Source of the DNA: Bacillus sp. FJAT-50079
GTDB taxonomy: Bacteria; Bacillota; Bacilli; Bacillales; Bacillaceae_C
NCBI RefSeq assembly: GCF_018343515.1
Contig: NZ_JAGYPD010000006.1
Span: 62,001 to 126,000 of the forward strand
DNA: 64,000 nucleotides
Direction of reading: 5' to 3'
The notes beneath the pieces are model-generated. The model ran no database searches, was not told where the DNA came from, and was given only the letters and a program-made list of their open reading frames with translations. The position numbers were made by a program, and so were the translations under genes. Positions 27,624 through 36,577 of this stretch are shown here, one piece after another (the stretch's first letter is position 1; each line of letters starts with the position of its first letter).

Positions 27624-27670
27624 TAAAAAAAACGTTCTGATGACATAAGGTCATCAGAACGTTTTTTTTA
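27624..27670. terminator. Bidirectional terminator between sinI and sinR
   Basis: AACGTTCTGATGAC pairs with GTCATCAGAACGTT, flanked by A-rich sequence on the left and T8 on the right. Confidence 0.93.
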
Positions 27671-27671
27671 G

Positions 27672-28004
27672 TTATTTATTTTGCATTTTCCATTTGTTAA
27701 ATTCAAGAAATTCTCGGAATTCTTGTTTAGATACGCCAGAAGCCATTGCCTCTCGGACGAGCACTTCCCAATCGTGATCAAGTTGAGTGTTGCTTTCATT
27801 ATGATGAGATTCACCGTGGAGTAGAGAATTTACGGGAATGCCTAATACAGCTGAAATTTTCTCCAAAAATTGGATGGAAGGATTTGATTGGATCCTTCTT
27901 TCAATCGAGCTTAAATACGATTTAGCAACTCCGGCTTTTTCAGCCAATTCGGATAAAGACATTCCTCTTTGCTTTCGATATTCACGTATACGTTCACCAA
28001 TCAT
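27672..28004 (-). CDS. sinR: SinR-type master regulator of biofilm formation
   Basis: A 110-residue XRE-family repressor. The N-terminal helix-turn-helix contains SLSELAEKAGVAKSYLSSIE, nearly identical to B. subtilis SinR, followed by NPSIQFLEKISAVL. The C-terminal domain LDHDWEVLVREAMASGVSKQ then EFREFLEFNKW is the dimerisation hook targeted by SinI. In B. subtilis it represses matrix operons. The ATG at 28004 is chosen from the family start MIGERI and GGTGA upstream. It is convergent to sinI rather than downstream of it. Confidence 0.92.
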   Translation of the reverse strand: MIGERIREYRKQRGMSLSELAEKAGVAKSYLSSIERRIQSNPSIQFLEKISAVLGIPVNSLLHGESHHNESNTQLDHDWEVLVREAMASGVSKQEFREFLEFNKWKMQNK

Positions 28005-28142
28005 GTAAATCTTCACCTTCCTTATAGCAAAGTATACCATATAACGAAGGATTGTTTCATAAAAATAACGTTAAAACGGAATTTTTTCATTATCTAGTTA
28101 ATTATAAAATACTTGCTTGTGGCCAATTTCGATTGGAGCAAT

Positions 28143-28354
28143 CTACGTCTAGCTCCAGTCGCCCAGCGACTAGCAAACTTCACTCTTCTTCCTACGATAA
28201 GTCAACATCGGCTCTATCGAAGCCGTGTTTAGGCCTGCCGGATGCAGGTCACAACGGCGTTGCCACAGGACGTGGCGGTTTTAGCCGTTGATCCCATAGA
28301 ATCTCGTCAGAATCGCGAAAGGAAGTACGTCGCTAAACGGGCGCTTGCGCTTTT
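28143..28354. repeat. Mosaic interspersed repeat between sinR and yqkF
   Basis: The ends TCTAGCTCCAGTCGCCCAGCG and GGGCGCTTGCGCTTTTG are those of a repeat frequent in Bacillus genomes. Within it, 28231-28290 holds a GC-rich module (CCACAGGACGTGG core, minus-strand sense) that also occurs at 36254-36297, 43285-43337 and, diverged, 14105-14143. No gene is present in this 356-bp gap. Confidence 0.65.
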
Positions 28355-28359
28355 GTTCA

Positions 28360-29283
28360 TTAGCGATGCTCAGCATATAATTGTGTCTTTGTGAGCGATT
28401 GTAATACTGTAAGCTCTTCATCTGTTAGTAACGGAGCTTGAACCGCTTTAGCGTTTGCTTGAATTTGCTTGACTGAGCTTGCCCCTGTAACGACCGCCGC
28501 AACTGTTTCATTTTTTAAATTGAACTGCAGGGCGATCTCAGTCATGGAGCGTGAACGTATTTTCGCTTTCACACTTTCAAGCAGCTGTTTTATTTCTGTA
28601 TGAGTGTAATCAAGATAGCCTTTTTCAGCAAAGTCTTCGCCAGCCTCGATCATCGCCAGCGTCCGATCGCTTAATAAACCTTTTGCGACTGAGCCTCTCG
28701 TTACGACGCTAATCTGATGTTCTTTTAATGCACTCATTGTTTCCTCCGGACGTCGATCCAATAAGCTATATTGCATCATCACATTAACGATGGAAGAATC
28801 TTCGATAAATCTGCGGATGACATTGGGGCGAATGGAAGAAATTCCATATTCTCGGATCAATCCTTCTGATTTTAATTCCTCAAATGCTTCGATCGTTTCG
28901 TCGATCCGATCTTCAATCGTCCCACCATGAAGTTGATATAGATCAATATAATCGGTTTGCAATCTCCGTAAGCTATTTTTGACGGCTTCCTTTATGTATG
29001 CTTTGGAAGGGTCCCAATACCAGCCACTCTTTGTGTCATTCCAGCGATTCCCGACCTTCGTTGCGATGATCACCTGATCACGTTGAGGCGCAAGTGTTTT
29101 GCCGACAATTGCTTCATTTACACCGTAATCGTATAAATCGGCCGTATCGAAATAATTAATACCCTCCTCTAATGCTGCCTGAATAATATTTGCCGCTTGA
29201 TTTTCATCTGTACCGAGTGACATGCAACCGAGTGCTAATGAAGAAACGTATAAATCCGATTTGCCTAAGCGCCGTTTTTCCAT
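28360..29283 (-). CDS. yqkF: Aldo/keto reductase YqkF
   Basis: A 307-residue NADPH-dependent aldo-keto reductase with the TIM-barrel catalytic tetrad visible in FDTADLYDYGVNE (Asp, Tyr), ATKVG (Lys) and YQLHGG (His). The substrate is unknown. The ATG at 29283 lies six to seven bases after AAGGTGGGA. It is divergent to nudF, the same arrangement as yqkF-nudF in B. subtilis. Confidence 0.9.
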   Translation of the reverse strand: MEKRRLGKSDLYVSSLALGCMSLGTDENQAANIIQAALEEGINYFDTADLYDYGVNEAIVGKTLAPQRDQVIIATKVGNRWNDTKSGWYWDPSKAYIKEAVKNSLRRLQTDYIDLYQLHGGTIEDRIDETIEAFEELKSEGLIREYGISSIRPNVIRRFIEDSSIVNVMMQYSLLDRRPEETMSALKEHQISVVTRGSVAKGLLSDRTLAMIEAGEDFAEKGYLDYTHTEIKQLLESVKAKIRSRSMTEIALQFNLKNETVAAVVTGASSVKQIQANAKAVQAPLLTDEELTVLQSLTKTQLYAEHR

Positions 29284-29404
29284 CAAAAATCCCACCTTTT
29301 CTTCTTTTCTTTATAATACTGGATTTGGGTCAAGATAAACAAAAGGAATGTTTCAAGTATCGTATGATATGATGATTGCAGTTTGTATAGAGGAGTGGGA
29401 AATG

Positions 29405-29962
29405 ATGAAAAAATTCGAAGAGAAGACGATTCATACGGAAGAGATTTTTGTAGGGAAGATCATTCGCTTGCAAGTGGATGATGTCGAGCTTCCTGATGGG
29501 AAAATTGCCAAAAGAGAAATAATCAAACATCCAGGTGCCGTTGCGGTTATTGCTTTAACCGATGAAAATAAAATTGTAATGGTGGAACAATATCGAAAAG
29601 CGCTTGAAAGATCATTGCTTGAAATTCCGGCCGGGAAAATGGAACAAGGGGAAAAACCGGAAATTACCGCAGCGCGAGAGCTTGAAGAAGAAACGGGATA
29701 TGCTGCGAAAAAGTTGGAGCATCTGATCTCATTTTATACATCTCCAGGCTTTGCGGATGAGCTTATCCATCTTTATGTTGCAACAGGGCTAACGAAGCTT
29801 GAGCAACCGCCAAGTGGTGATGAGGATGAATTTGTCGAGCTGTACGAGCTTACGTTAGAACAAGCGCAGCAAGCAGTACAGGAACAAAAAATCTTTGATG
29901 CAAAAACGGTTTATGCTGTGTCACACTTACAATTAGAAATGGGGAGGTCAGCTACTAGATGA
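29405..29962 (+). CDS. nudF: ADP-ribose pyrophosphatase (Nudix)
   Basis: A 185-residue Nudix hydrolase converting ADP-ribose to AMP and ribose 5-phosphate. The Nudix box runs from GKMEQGEK to RELEEETGY, followed by FYTSPGF typical of ADPRases. The ATG at 29405 (or the adjacent ATG at 29402) follows GGAGTGG; the longer frame from 29348 is rejected. It overlaps yqxK by four bases. Confidence 0.93.
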   Translation: MKKFEEKTIHTEEIFVGKIIRLQVDDVELPDGKIAKREIIKHPGAVAVIALTDENKIVMVEQYRKALERSLLEIPAGKMEQGEKPEITAARELEEETGYAAKKLEHLISFYTSPGFADELIHLYVATGLTKLEQPPSGDEDEFVELYELTLEQAQQAVQEQKIFDAKTVYAVSHLQLEMGRSATR

Positions 29963-31116
29963 GTCTATGTTTTGCAGATCTGCATATTCATATTGGAAGA
30001 ACGTATCGCGGGAAACCAGTGAAAATTACGGCTGCGAAAAATCTTACGCTCACAAATATTCTTGAGACGGCGAAGTTTCCTAAAGGGTTAGACATCGTTG
30101 GTGTCATTGATTGTCATTCCCCTGAAGTCATCGAAGAAATGGAAGGATTGATCAAAAGCGGCGATTTAGTGGAAATGGAAGCAGGTGGCTTAAGATTTCT
30201 GGATGAGGTTACCCTCATTCCCGGCTCTGAAATAGAAGTGTATGATCAGCATTGCCATGGACCGATACATGTGCTTGCTTATTTTCCGACGCTTGAAGCG
30301 ATGAAAGAATTTTCTGCTTGGCTATCAAAGCGGGTGACCAATCTTCAATTAAGTACACAAAGAATGTATGAAGACGCTCAAGTGTTGCAGGAAAAGGTAA
30401 AAGCAATGGAAGGATTATTTATCCCGGCTCATATTTTTACACCGTTTAAAAGTTTATATGGCAAAGGAGTCATCCAATCATTAACCGAAGTACTCAATCC
30501 CGATTTCATTGATGCTGTTGAGCTCGGTTTAAGCTCCAATACAGAAATGGCGGACAAGATTGCTGAGCTACATGATTATACATTCATTTCTAATTCCGAT
30601 GCCCATTCGCTCCCGAAAATTGCTCGTGAATACCAAGCGTTGAATTTAGAGGCGCCAACCTTTCAAGCGTTGAAAGAAGCTCTCAAAAACGAAGGGGAAA
30701 ATGAAATCGTAGCGAATTATGGATTGGACCCATATTTAGGGAAATATTACCGAACGGCATGTGCACAATGTTTTACTCCTTGGAGTGGTCATGTTTGTCA
30801 TGTATGCGGCTCGGAAAAATGGACAAAAGGTGTTTCCGAGCGAATTACAGAACTGGCAACGAACGACGAAGCGCCGCCACATCGCCCATCTTATATTCAT
30901 CAAGTGCCATTGGACTTCATTCCGGGATTAGGGCCAAAAACATTAGAAAAGCTGTTTAATTACTTTGGCACGGAAATGAATATATTGCACCATGTAAGTG
31001 AAGAGGAATTAATGGAGGTAGTAAAGCCAGCATTAGCTAAACTAATTGTGAAAGCTAGAAATGGGGAGCTTGTCATTTCCGCAGGCGGTGGAGGGAAATA
31101 TGGGAAAATAACATAA
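29959..31116 (+). CDS. yqxK: Endonuclease Q family protein (YqxK)
   Basis: A 385-residue protein with an N-terminal PHP-type metal-binding domain (FADLHIHIG and DCHSPEV), a central HIFTPFKSLYG and SNSDAHS region, a four-Cys zinc finger (CAQCFTPWSGHVCHVCG) and a C-terminal helix-hairpin-helix motif (IPGLGPKTLEKLF). This architecture is that of Endonuclease Q, which cuts DNA 5' of deaminated bases. Repair function in this organism is inferred. Coupled to nudF by an ATGA overlap. Confidence 0.87.
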   Translation: MSLCFADLHIHIGRTYRGKPVKITAAKNLTLTNILETAKFPKGLDIVGVIDCHSPEVIEEMEGLIKSGDLVEMEAGGLRFLDEVTLIPGSEIEVYDQHCHGPIHVLAYFPTLEAMKEFSAWLSKRVTNLQLSTQRMYEDAQVLQEKVKAMEGLFIPAHIFTPFKSLYGKGVIQSLTEVLNPDFIDAVELGLSSNTEMADKIAELHDYTFISNSDAHSLPKIAREYQALNLEAPTFQALKEALKNEGENEIVANYGLDPYLGKYYRTACAQCFTPWSGHVCHVCGSEKWTKGVSERITELATNDEAPPHRPSYIHQVPLDFIPGLGPKTLEKLFNYFGTEMNILHHVSEEELMEVVKPALAKLIVKARNGELVISAGGGGKYGKIT

Positions 31117-31122
31117 GCAAAG

Positions 31123-31151
31123 TCATAACGAATGCCTGTCCCACATAAGAT
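31123..31151 (+). promoter_or_regulatory. Probable sigma-E promoter of spoIIM
   Basis: TCATAAC, 14 bases, then CATAAGAT fit the sigma-E consensus (KMATATT-N14-CATACAHT) with a few changes, 31 bp before the spoIIM start. spoIIM is a known sigma-E gene. Confidence 0.55.
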
Positions 31152-31182
31152 GTAACAATCGCAGAACAGGGGGCAGCAAATT

Positions 31183-31830
31183 ATGCGCAATCGATTCTCT
31201 TCTAATTTTATAACGAGACATATCCAAGAAAATTTTCCGATTTATACATTTATTATGGTGTTATTTTTAATGGGGATTATTTTTGGAGCAATCCTCGTTA
31301 ATAGCTTATCAGCCTCGCAAAAAGATGATCTCTTTTATTATTTGAATCAGTTTTTTACACAAGTTTCAAGCGGAAAGATGGTGCCTCCTGAAGAACTGCT
31401 AAAACTAAGCTTTTTGCATAATGTAAAATTTACCGGTTTTATGTGGATATTAGGCATTTCGATCATTGGCTTTCCGCTTATTTTTATATTAGTTTTCATA
31501 AAAGGAATTATCGTTGGCTTCTCCGTAGGATTTCTTGTCAGTCAAATGGGATGGAATGGATTGTTGCTTTCGTTTGTTTCGTTATTGCCGCAAAATTTAT
31601 TCATCATTCCCGTCATAATGTTTATCGGTGTTTGTTCAATTGGCTTCTCGATGAAGTTAATTAGGAAAATTTTTATGAGACAAAGCTTTTCAATTCAATT
31701 AGCACCGGCCTTTGCGAGCTATGTTTTAGTCTATGTAGCGGCCGTGGCACTCATTACGGTGGCGGCAAGCATCGAGGCATACATTTCACCTGTGCTTATG
31801 AAATCAATGATTACTGCGTTTACAAAATAA
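31183..31830 (+). CDS. spoIIM: Stage II sporulation protein M
   Basis: A 215-residue membrane protein of the DMP complex (SpoIID-SpoIIM-SpoIIP) needed for engulfment of the forespore by the mother cell. About five hydrophobic segments are visible, the first at residues 20-45 (IYTFIMVLFLMGIIFGAILV), others in GFMWILGISIIGFPLIFI, IVGFSVGFLVSQM, LFIIPVIMFIGVCSIGF and the C terminus. It sits between yqxK and fur as in B. subtilis. Confidence 0.92.
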   Translation: MRNRFSSNFITRHIQENFPIYTFIMVLFLMGIIFGAILVNSLSASQKDDLFYYLNQFFTQVSSGKMVPPEELLKLSFLHNVKFTGFMWILGISIIGFPLIFILVFIKGIIVGFSVGFLVSQMGWNGLLLSFVSLLPQNLFIIPVIMFIGVCSIGFSMKLIRKIFMRQSFSIQLAPAFASYVLVYVAAVALITVAASIEAYISPVLMKSMITAFTK

Positions 31831-31868
31831 ATCTAAGTGAATAAGACGAGGGTTTAGTATCATTTTCG

Positions 31869-31897
31869 TTTGATTCTCCCCTTGCATCTGCTATAAT
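31869..31897 (+). promoter_or_regulatory. Probable sigma-A promoter of fur
   Basis: TTTGAT, 17 bases, TATAAT, about 34 bp before the fur start. No convincing PerR or Fur box overlaps it. Confidence 0.6.
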
Positions 31898-31930
31898 GTA
31901 GTGGATAGTGGCGAGGGAGGATACTGACGT

Positions 31931-32395
31931 ATGGAAAGTCGCATTGATCGTATAAAGAAACAACTGCATTCCGCAAGCTATAAGCTTACTCCCCAGCGTG
32001 AGGCCACGGTTCGGGTGTTGCTTGAACATGAAGAGGATCATATGAGCGCGGAAGATGTTTATTTGCTTGTAAAGGTAAAATCTCCGGAGATCGGCCTTGC
32101 AACCGTCTATCGAACGTTGGAGCTTTTAACCGAATTAAAAATTGTCGATAAAATTAATTTTGGCGATGGTGTTTCACGCTACGATTTACGTCGGGAAGGT
32201 GCGGCACATTTTCACCATCATTTAGTTTGTATCGAATGTGGTGCAGTGGATGAAATTCAAGAAGACTTACTTGGGGATGTAGAAAAAATTGTTGAACGTG
32301 ACTGGAATTTTAAAATAAAGGATCATAGACTTACATTTCATGGCATTTGCCATCGATGTCACGAAAAAGAAGAAACAGAAGAACCGAAAGAATAA
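31931..32395 (+). CDS. fur: Ferric uptake regulator Fur
   Basis: A 154-residue metalloregulator. The winged helix contains LTPQREATVRVLL and GLATVYRTLELL (recognition helix). The metal-binding half has the His cluster AHFHHHLVC and two Cys pairs (CIECG, CHRC) that hold a structural zinc. With Fe(II) it represses iron uptake genes. Fur is preferred over PerR and Zur because of the fur-yqzK-xerD context shared with B. subtilis. Confidence 0.93.
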   Translation: MESRIDRIKKQLHSASYKLTPQREATVRVLLEHEEDHMSAEDVYLLVKVKSPEIGLATVYRTLELLTELKIVDKINFGDGVSRYDLRREGAAHFHHHLVCIECGAVDEIQEDLLGDVEKIVERDWNFKIKDHRLTFHGICHRCHEKEETEEPKE

Positions 32396-32432
32396 AAAGC
32401 CTTTTCCTTTTAACGGAAAAGGCTTTTTTCGT
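32394..32432 (+). terminator. Intrinsic terminator after fur
   Basis: AAAAAGCCTTTTCC pairs with GGAAAAGGCTTTTTT; it directly follows the stop codon. Confidence 0.95.
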
Positions 32433-32630
32433 TGTTTTTATAAATCGAATGAAAACTTGTAATCTTTATGCGGTATCGACGCAAGATAACACGGGCTATG
32501 TCCCAACGATGCCTGGGCTCTCGATCCACCCCGCTTTTTAAAGAGTTTCTTCCAACATGAATAAATTTAGACAAGCAGGGCATATAGTGTAACAGATGAA
32601 ATGAGAAATTATTTAAAGGACTGATCATAT

Positions 32631-32858
32631 ATGAAACAGATCATGAAATTCTTCTTCCAATCAATTCGTCTGTTTTTGCTATTTGTTGGATGCACCATTC
32701 TCTTTTATTATGGTATCATGTGGATACATCAAGAGTATGAAAATTATCGACGTTATGATGAGCCAGAAGGAACAGCTGTAAAAGCATTTCAGCCAATGAA
32801 AGATCAGGAAAATGACTGGTATCATCGTCTATTGCTTTTTTATCGAAATGGAGAGTAA
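32631..32858 (+). CDS. yqzK: YqzK family small membrane protein (DUF4227)
   Basis: A 75-residue protein with one N-terminal membrane segment (FLLFVGCTILFYYGIMWIHQ) and a charged C-terminal tail. Conserved in Bacillaceae between fur and xerD; function unknown. AAAGGA precedes the ATG; xerD begins seven bases after its stop, suggesting co-transcription. Confidence 0.87.
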   Translation: MKQIMKFFFQSIRLFLLFVGCTILFYYGIMWIHQEYENYRRYDEPEGTAVKAFQPMKDQENDWYHRLLLFYRNGE

Positions 32859-32864
32859 TAATCA

Positions 32865-33758
32865 ATGAATGATCATCTTCAAGATTTTATCCACTTTATG
32901 GTTGTAGAAAAGGGACTAGCCCAAAATACAATTGTTTCCTATGAACGCGATTTAAAGCATTATTTAAAATACATTGTTGAAGTCGAGCAATTATCTTCTT
33001 TAAATGATGTTTCACGCATTCATATTTTGCATTTTTTAAGCTTATTAAAAGAACAAGGAAAGTCAGCAAGTACGCTCGCCCGCCATATTGCTTCAGTTCG
33101 AGCCTTTCATCAATTTTTATTGAGAGAAAAAGCGGTCGAGCAAGACCCTTCCGTACATATTGAAACACCGCAAAAAGATCGAAATCTGCCTAAAGTGTTA
33201 AGTTTTCCTGAGGTGGAATCCTTATTGGAGGCATCGGATTTATCGACTCCAATCGGATTGCGTGATCGGGCGATGCTTGAAATTTTATATGCAACCGGAA
33301 TTCGGGTAAGCGAATTAATCAATTTAGATTTAGAAAATGTTCATTTAACGATGGGGTTTGTTCGCTGTATCGGAAAAGGGAATAAAGAGCGAATTATTCC
33401 GATTGGACAATATGCAACGGATATCATTGAGAGCTATTTACGGGATGCTCGCCCAAAATTACGAAGTGCGAAACATAAAACCGATTCACTCTTTTTAAAT
33501 CATCATGGCAATCGGCTAACGCGTCAAGGCTTTTGGAAAATCATAAAACGACTTGCGGCCGAAGCTAAGATTGAAAAAGAACTAACACCACATACATTGC
33601 GCCATTCCTTTGCGACCCATTTACTAGAAAATGGGGCTGATTTACGAGCGGTTCAAGAAATGCTCGGCCATGCTGATATTTCAACGACCCAAATTTACAC
33701 ACATGTAACGAAAACTAGACTGAAGGACGTATATACGAAATATCATCCAAGGGCATGA
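32865..33758 (+). CDS. xerD: Site-specific tyrosine recombinase XerD
   Basis: A 297-residue recombinase (B. subtilis RipX/XerD) that resolves chromosome dimers at dif with CodV/XerC. The SAM-like core-binding N domain is followed by the catalytic domain with GIRVSELI (Arg), KGNKER (Lys), [12 protein letters not shown] (His-x-x-Arg), [11 protein letters not shown] (His and nucleophilic Tyr). No mobile element borders it, and its position after fur-yqzK supports the housekeeping role. Confidence 0.95.
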   Translation: MNDHLQDFIHFMVVEKGLAQNTIVSYERDLKHYLKYIVEVEQLSSLNDVSRIHILHFLSLLKEQGKSASTLARHIASVRAFHQFLLREKAVEQDPSVHIETPQKDRNLPKVLSFPEVESLLEASDLSTPIGLRDRAMLEILYATGIRVSELINLDLENVHLTMGFVRCIGKGNKERIIPIGQYATDIIESYLRDARPKLRSAKHKTDSLFLNHHGNRLTRQGFWKIIKRLAAEAKIEKELTPHTLRHSFATHLLENGADLRAVQEMLGHADISTTQIYTHVTKTRLKDVYTKYHPRA

Positions 33759-33887
33759 TAGATGCAGAAAAGTAAGTTTCCTGTTAATGAAAGTAATGGC
33801 TAAACCCATGCGTTGTTATACAAGTGGCATCGTACGATTAGGTAAGTCGTAGGGGAGCTATATGCGTAATTTTCGTAAATAAAAATG

Positions 33888-33916
33888 TTAAAACCGCAAG
33901 CTGGCGGTTTTTTTCT
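33888..33916 (+). terminator. Intrinsic terminator between xerD and drm
   Basis: AAACCGC and GCGGTTT pair around a short loop, followed by T7. Ends the fur-side transcript 130 bp after xerD. Confidence 0.85.
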
Positions 33917-33973
33917 TGTTTAATTGAGGGTATGATACAATTACGTGCAATCTAAATTTGAGGAGGAAGCAGC

Positions 33974-35155
33974 ATGTTTAAACGAGTGCATTTAATCGTA
34001 TTGGATTCGGTTGGAATTGGTGAAGCGCCGGATGCAGGTAAATTTGATGATTTAGGGGCAGATACGCTCGGTCATATTGCTGAAAAGATGAACGGTTTAC
34101 ATATGCCGAATATGGAAAAGCTTGGTCTTTCCAATATTAAAGAAATAAAAGGGATCGAAAAAGTGGAACAGCCGTATGGCTTTTATACAAAAATGCAAGA
34201 AGCATCAAATGGAAAAGATACGATGACTGGTCATTGGGAAATAATGGGTCTGATTACCGAGAAGCCTTTTCAAGTGTTTCCAAATGGTTTTCCGCCCGCA
34301 CTCCTTTCAGAGCTAGAACAAAGAACCGGTCGCGGAATCATTGGAAACATACCAGCAAGCGGAACAGAAATCATTGACCAGCTAGGTGAGGAACATATGA
34401 AGACAGGGGCAATTATTGTCTATACATCCGCTGATTCGGTCTTACAAATTGCCGCACATGAAGAAATCGTGCCGATCGAGGAATTATATCACATTTGTGA
34501 AACAGCCCGAGAATTAACATTAGCTGAAGAATTTAAAGTCGGGCGCGTAATCGCACGTCCATTTATCGGCTCACCCGGTCAATTTCAACGTACAGCGAAT
34601 CGCCATGACTATGCATTAAAGCCTTCTGAAAGAACGGTAATGAATGCATTAAAAGACGATGGCTACGATGTGATTGCCATCGGAAAAATTCATGATATTT
34701 ATGATGGTGAAGGAATTACTCAATCGGTGAGAACGGTCTCTAATATGGACGGGATGGATAAATTGATCGATATAGCCGATCAAGTGTTTACAGGTCTTAG
34801 CTTTGTAAATCTCGTTGATTTTGATGCGGTATACGGACATCGTCGTGATCCAGAAGGGTATGGAAAAGCGCTCGAACAATTTGATGAACGTTTACCGGAA
34901 CTGTATGCAAAGATGAAGGACGAGGATTTATTGATCATTACAGCTGATCATGGAAACGATCCGACCCATCACGGGACAGATCATACACGGGAGTTTGTAC
35001 CTTTGCTCGTTTATTCTAAGCAGTTCCAATTAGGGGGAGAATTGCCGCTTCGAACAACGTTTGCTGATGTAGGTGCCACAATTGCCCATAATTTCAATGT
35101 TGCTTGGGACGGACATGGGACGAGCTTTTTAGAGGAATTAAAAATAAAGGAGTAA
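33974..35155 (+). CDS. deoB: Phosphopentomutase
   Basis: A 393-residue manganese enzyme (drm in B. subtilis) of the alkaline phosphatase superfamily that converts (deoxy)ribose 1-phosphate and 5-phosphate. Motifs: [13 protein letters not shown] with metal-binding Asp, the phosphorylated Thr in [10 protein letters not shown] near residue 85, and DADHGNDP-like [18 protein letters not shown] with further ligands. It is followed by pupG four bases later, forming the nucleoside catabolic operon. Confidence 0.95.
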   Translation: MFKRVHLIVLDSVGIGEAPDAGKFDDLGADTLGHIAEKMNGLHMPNMEKLGLSNIKEIKGIEKVEQPYGFYTKMQEASNGKDTMTGHWEIMGLITEKPFQVFPNGFPPALLSELEQRTGRGIIGNIPASGTEIIDQLGEEHMKTGAIIVYTSADSVLQIAAHEEIVPIEELYHICETARELTLAEEFKVGRVIARPFIGSPGQFQRTANRHDYALKPSERTVMNALKDDGYDVIAIGKIHDIYDGEGITQSVRTVSNMDGMDKLIDIADQVFTGLSFVNLVDFDAVYGHRRDPEGYGKALEQFDERLPELYAKMKDEDLLIITADHGNDPTHHGTDHTREFVPLLVYSKQFQLGGELPLRTTFADVGATIAHNFNVAWDGHGTSFLEELKIKE

Positions 35156-35159
35156 GGAA

Positions 35160-35975
35160 ATGTATAATAAAATTGAACAAGCTGCACAATTTATTCAAGA
35201 AAAATATTCAGTAAGCCCCGAAATCGGCTTGATCCTTGGGTCAGGGTTGGGAATTTTGGCAGAGGAAATTGAGGAGCCAATTAAGATTCCATACGAGCAA
35301 ATCCCGCATTTTCCCGTTTCAACCGTTGAAGGTCATGTGGGTCAGCTCGTGATCGGGCGTTTGCAAGGCAAGCAAGTGATTGCGATGCAAGGGCGCTTTC
35401 ATTATTATGAAGGTTATCATTTTTCCGAAGTAACTTTTCCAGTTCGGGTGATGAAGTTGCTCGGCGTTAGTAGATTGATCGTAACAAATGCGGCTGGTGG
35501 GGTGAATGAAACGTTTAATCCCGGTGATTTAATGATCATTACCGACCATATTAATCAAATGGGCGGCAATCCATTGATTGGCCCCAATGAAGAGCGATTC
35601 GGTGCTCGATTTCCCGACATGTCTGAGCCTTATAACAAAAAGCTTATTCAATTTGCAAAAGAAACAGCAAATCGGCTTGGCATTGCGATTCAAGAAGGGG
35701 TTTACGTTGGCAATCCCGGGCCGATGTATGAAACGCCAGCAGAGGTAAAAATGATTCGTCATTTTGGCGGTGATGCAGTCGGGATGTCGACTGTCCCTGA
35801 AGTGATCGTAGCTCGTCATGCAGGATTAGACGTACTCGGAATATCATGCATTTCCAACCTCGCTGCGGGCATGCTCGACCAGCCGCTTACACATGAGGAA
35901 GTCATTGAAACGACGGAAAAAGTAAAAGCGGATTTTTTAAGGTTCGTCAAAGCGCTTGTTGAAAACATGAAATAA
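35160..35975 (+). CDS. pupG: Purine nucleoside phosphorylase I
   Basis: A 271-residue trimeric-type phosphorylase cleaving guanosine and inosine to base and ribose 1-phosphate, the substrate of DeoB. Phosphate-binding GSGLG at residues 28-32, the GRFHYYEGY motif, TNAAGGVN and the GMSTVPEVIVARH segment are intact. It forms an operon with deoB. Confidence 0.95.
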   Translation: MYNKIEQAAQFIQEKYSVSPEIGLILGSGLGILAEEIEEPIKIPYEQIPHFPVSTVEGHVGQLVIGRLQGKQVIAMQGRFHYYEGYHFSEVTFPVRVMKLLGVSRLIVTNAAGGVNETFNPGDLMIITDHINQMGGNPLIGPNEERFGARFPDMSEPYNKKLIQFAKETANRLGIAIQEGVYVGNPGPMYETPAEVKMIRHFGGDAVGMSTVPEVIVARHAGLDVLGISCISNLAAGMLDQPLTHEEVIETTEKVKADFLRFVKALVENMK

Positions 35976-35996
35976 AACTTTATCATTACACCACTT

Positions 35997-36032
35997 AAAA
36001 CTGTCTTTCAATTTTGAAGGACAGTTTTTTCT
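35997..36032 (+). terminator. Intrinsic terminator after pupG
   Basis: AACTGTCTTTC pairs with GAAGGACAGTT and is followed by TTTTCTC. Confidence 0.9.
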
Positions 36033-36194
36033 CATTTCTATTTAAATTGAATGAAGATTTTCCAATTATATAAGCAAAAGATTTTCGCACTAAAACATAC
36101 CTAACTAACCTCCAAACAGATACATACCTAGGTGATTGTAGTGAAAGGCAGCCTCGGAAATGCTCTGCATTTCCTTCGTGTAGTTGTACCATAT

Positions 36195-36355
36195 TCAATG
36201 TCTAGCGGGACAGGTGAGTCCCCGCAAGGCCGTTTTAAGGAACGAAGCCTAAAGGGCGCCACATCGTGTGGCAACGCCTTGGTGATCAACATCCTTTCAC
36301 CGTCGCCCTGCGGAAAGTAAAGTGCCTGAAGTGCAAATCGATATCCAAGTTCAAC
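36195..36355. repeat. Mosaic interspersed repeat upstream of dacF
   Basis: GCGGGACAGGTGAGTCCCCGC and CCCTGCGGAAAGTAAAGTGCC with GAAGTGCAAATC at the right end belong to the same repeat type as 18797-18886, but lacking the left terminus. A GC-rich module at 36254-36297 (GCCACATCGTGTGGCAACGCC) is shared with the elements at 28231 and 43285. The rest of the 600-bp gap between pupG and dacF holds only the terminator and the dacF promoter. Confidence 0.6.
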
Positions 36356-36511
36356 CTGAAAAATGGAAAAGAACTCCTGAAAAAACAGTTGATTAAAGGT
36401 AAGAAAGCGTCCATCTGACCGAAAATCACCGGTGATTACTTCCCGTATTTTATGTATATTATTTATTTCAACTTATATATATTTGAACCTTTTCTTTTTT
36501 TATTTTTGATA

Positions 36512-36539
36512 GTATAAAAAAAACTTCTCGGGGGACAAT
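36512..36539 (+). promoter_or_regulatory. Probable sigma-F promoter of dacF
   Basis: GTATA, 14 bases, then GGGGACAAT. The -10 region matches the sigma-F consensus GgnrAnAnT at every defined base. It lies about 40 bp before dacF; in B. subtilis dacF-spoIIA-sigF is read in the forespore from such a promoter. Confidence 0.65.
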
Positions 36540-36577
36540 GGGGCTATGGAAAACATTTCATATAAGGAGGGGTCAAC

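Noticed and set aside
28052-28291. 79-codon frame downstream of sinR
   Set aside because: It lies mostly inside the mosaic repeat and lacks a ribosome site.
31831-31930. PerR or Fur operator before fur
   Set aside because: No TTATAAT-type palindrome beyond the -10 TATAAT itself was found.
32865-33758. Integrase of a mobile element
   Set aside because: The tyrosine recombinase sits in the conserved fur-yqzK-xerD context and no attachment site or phage gene is nearby.
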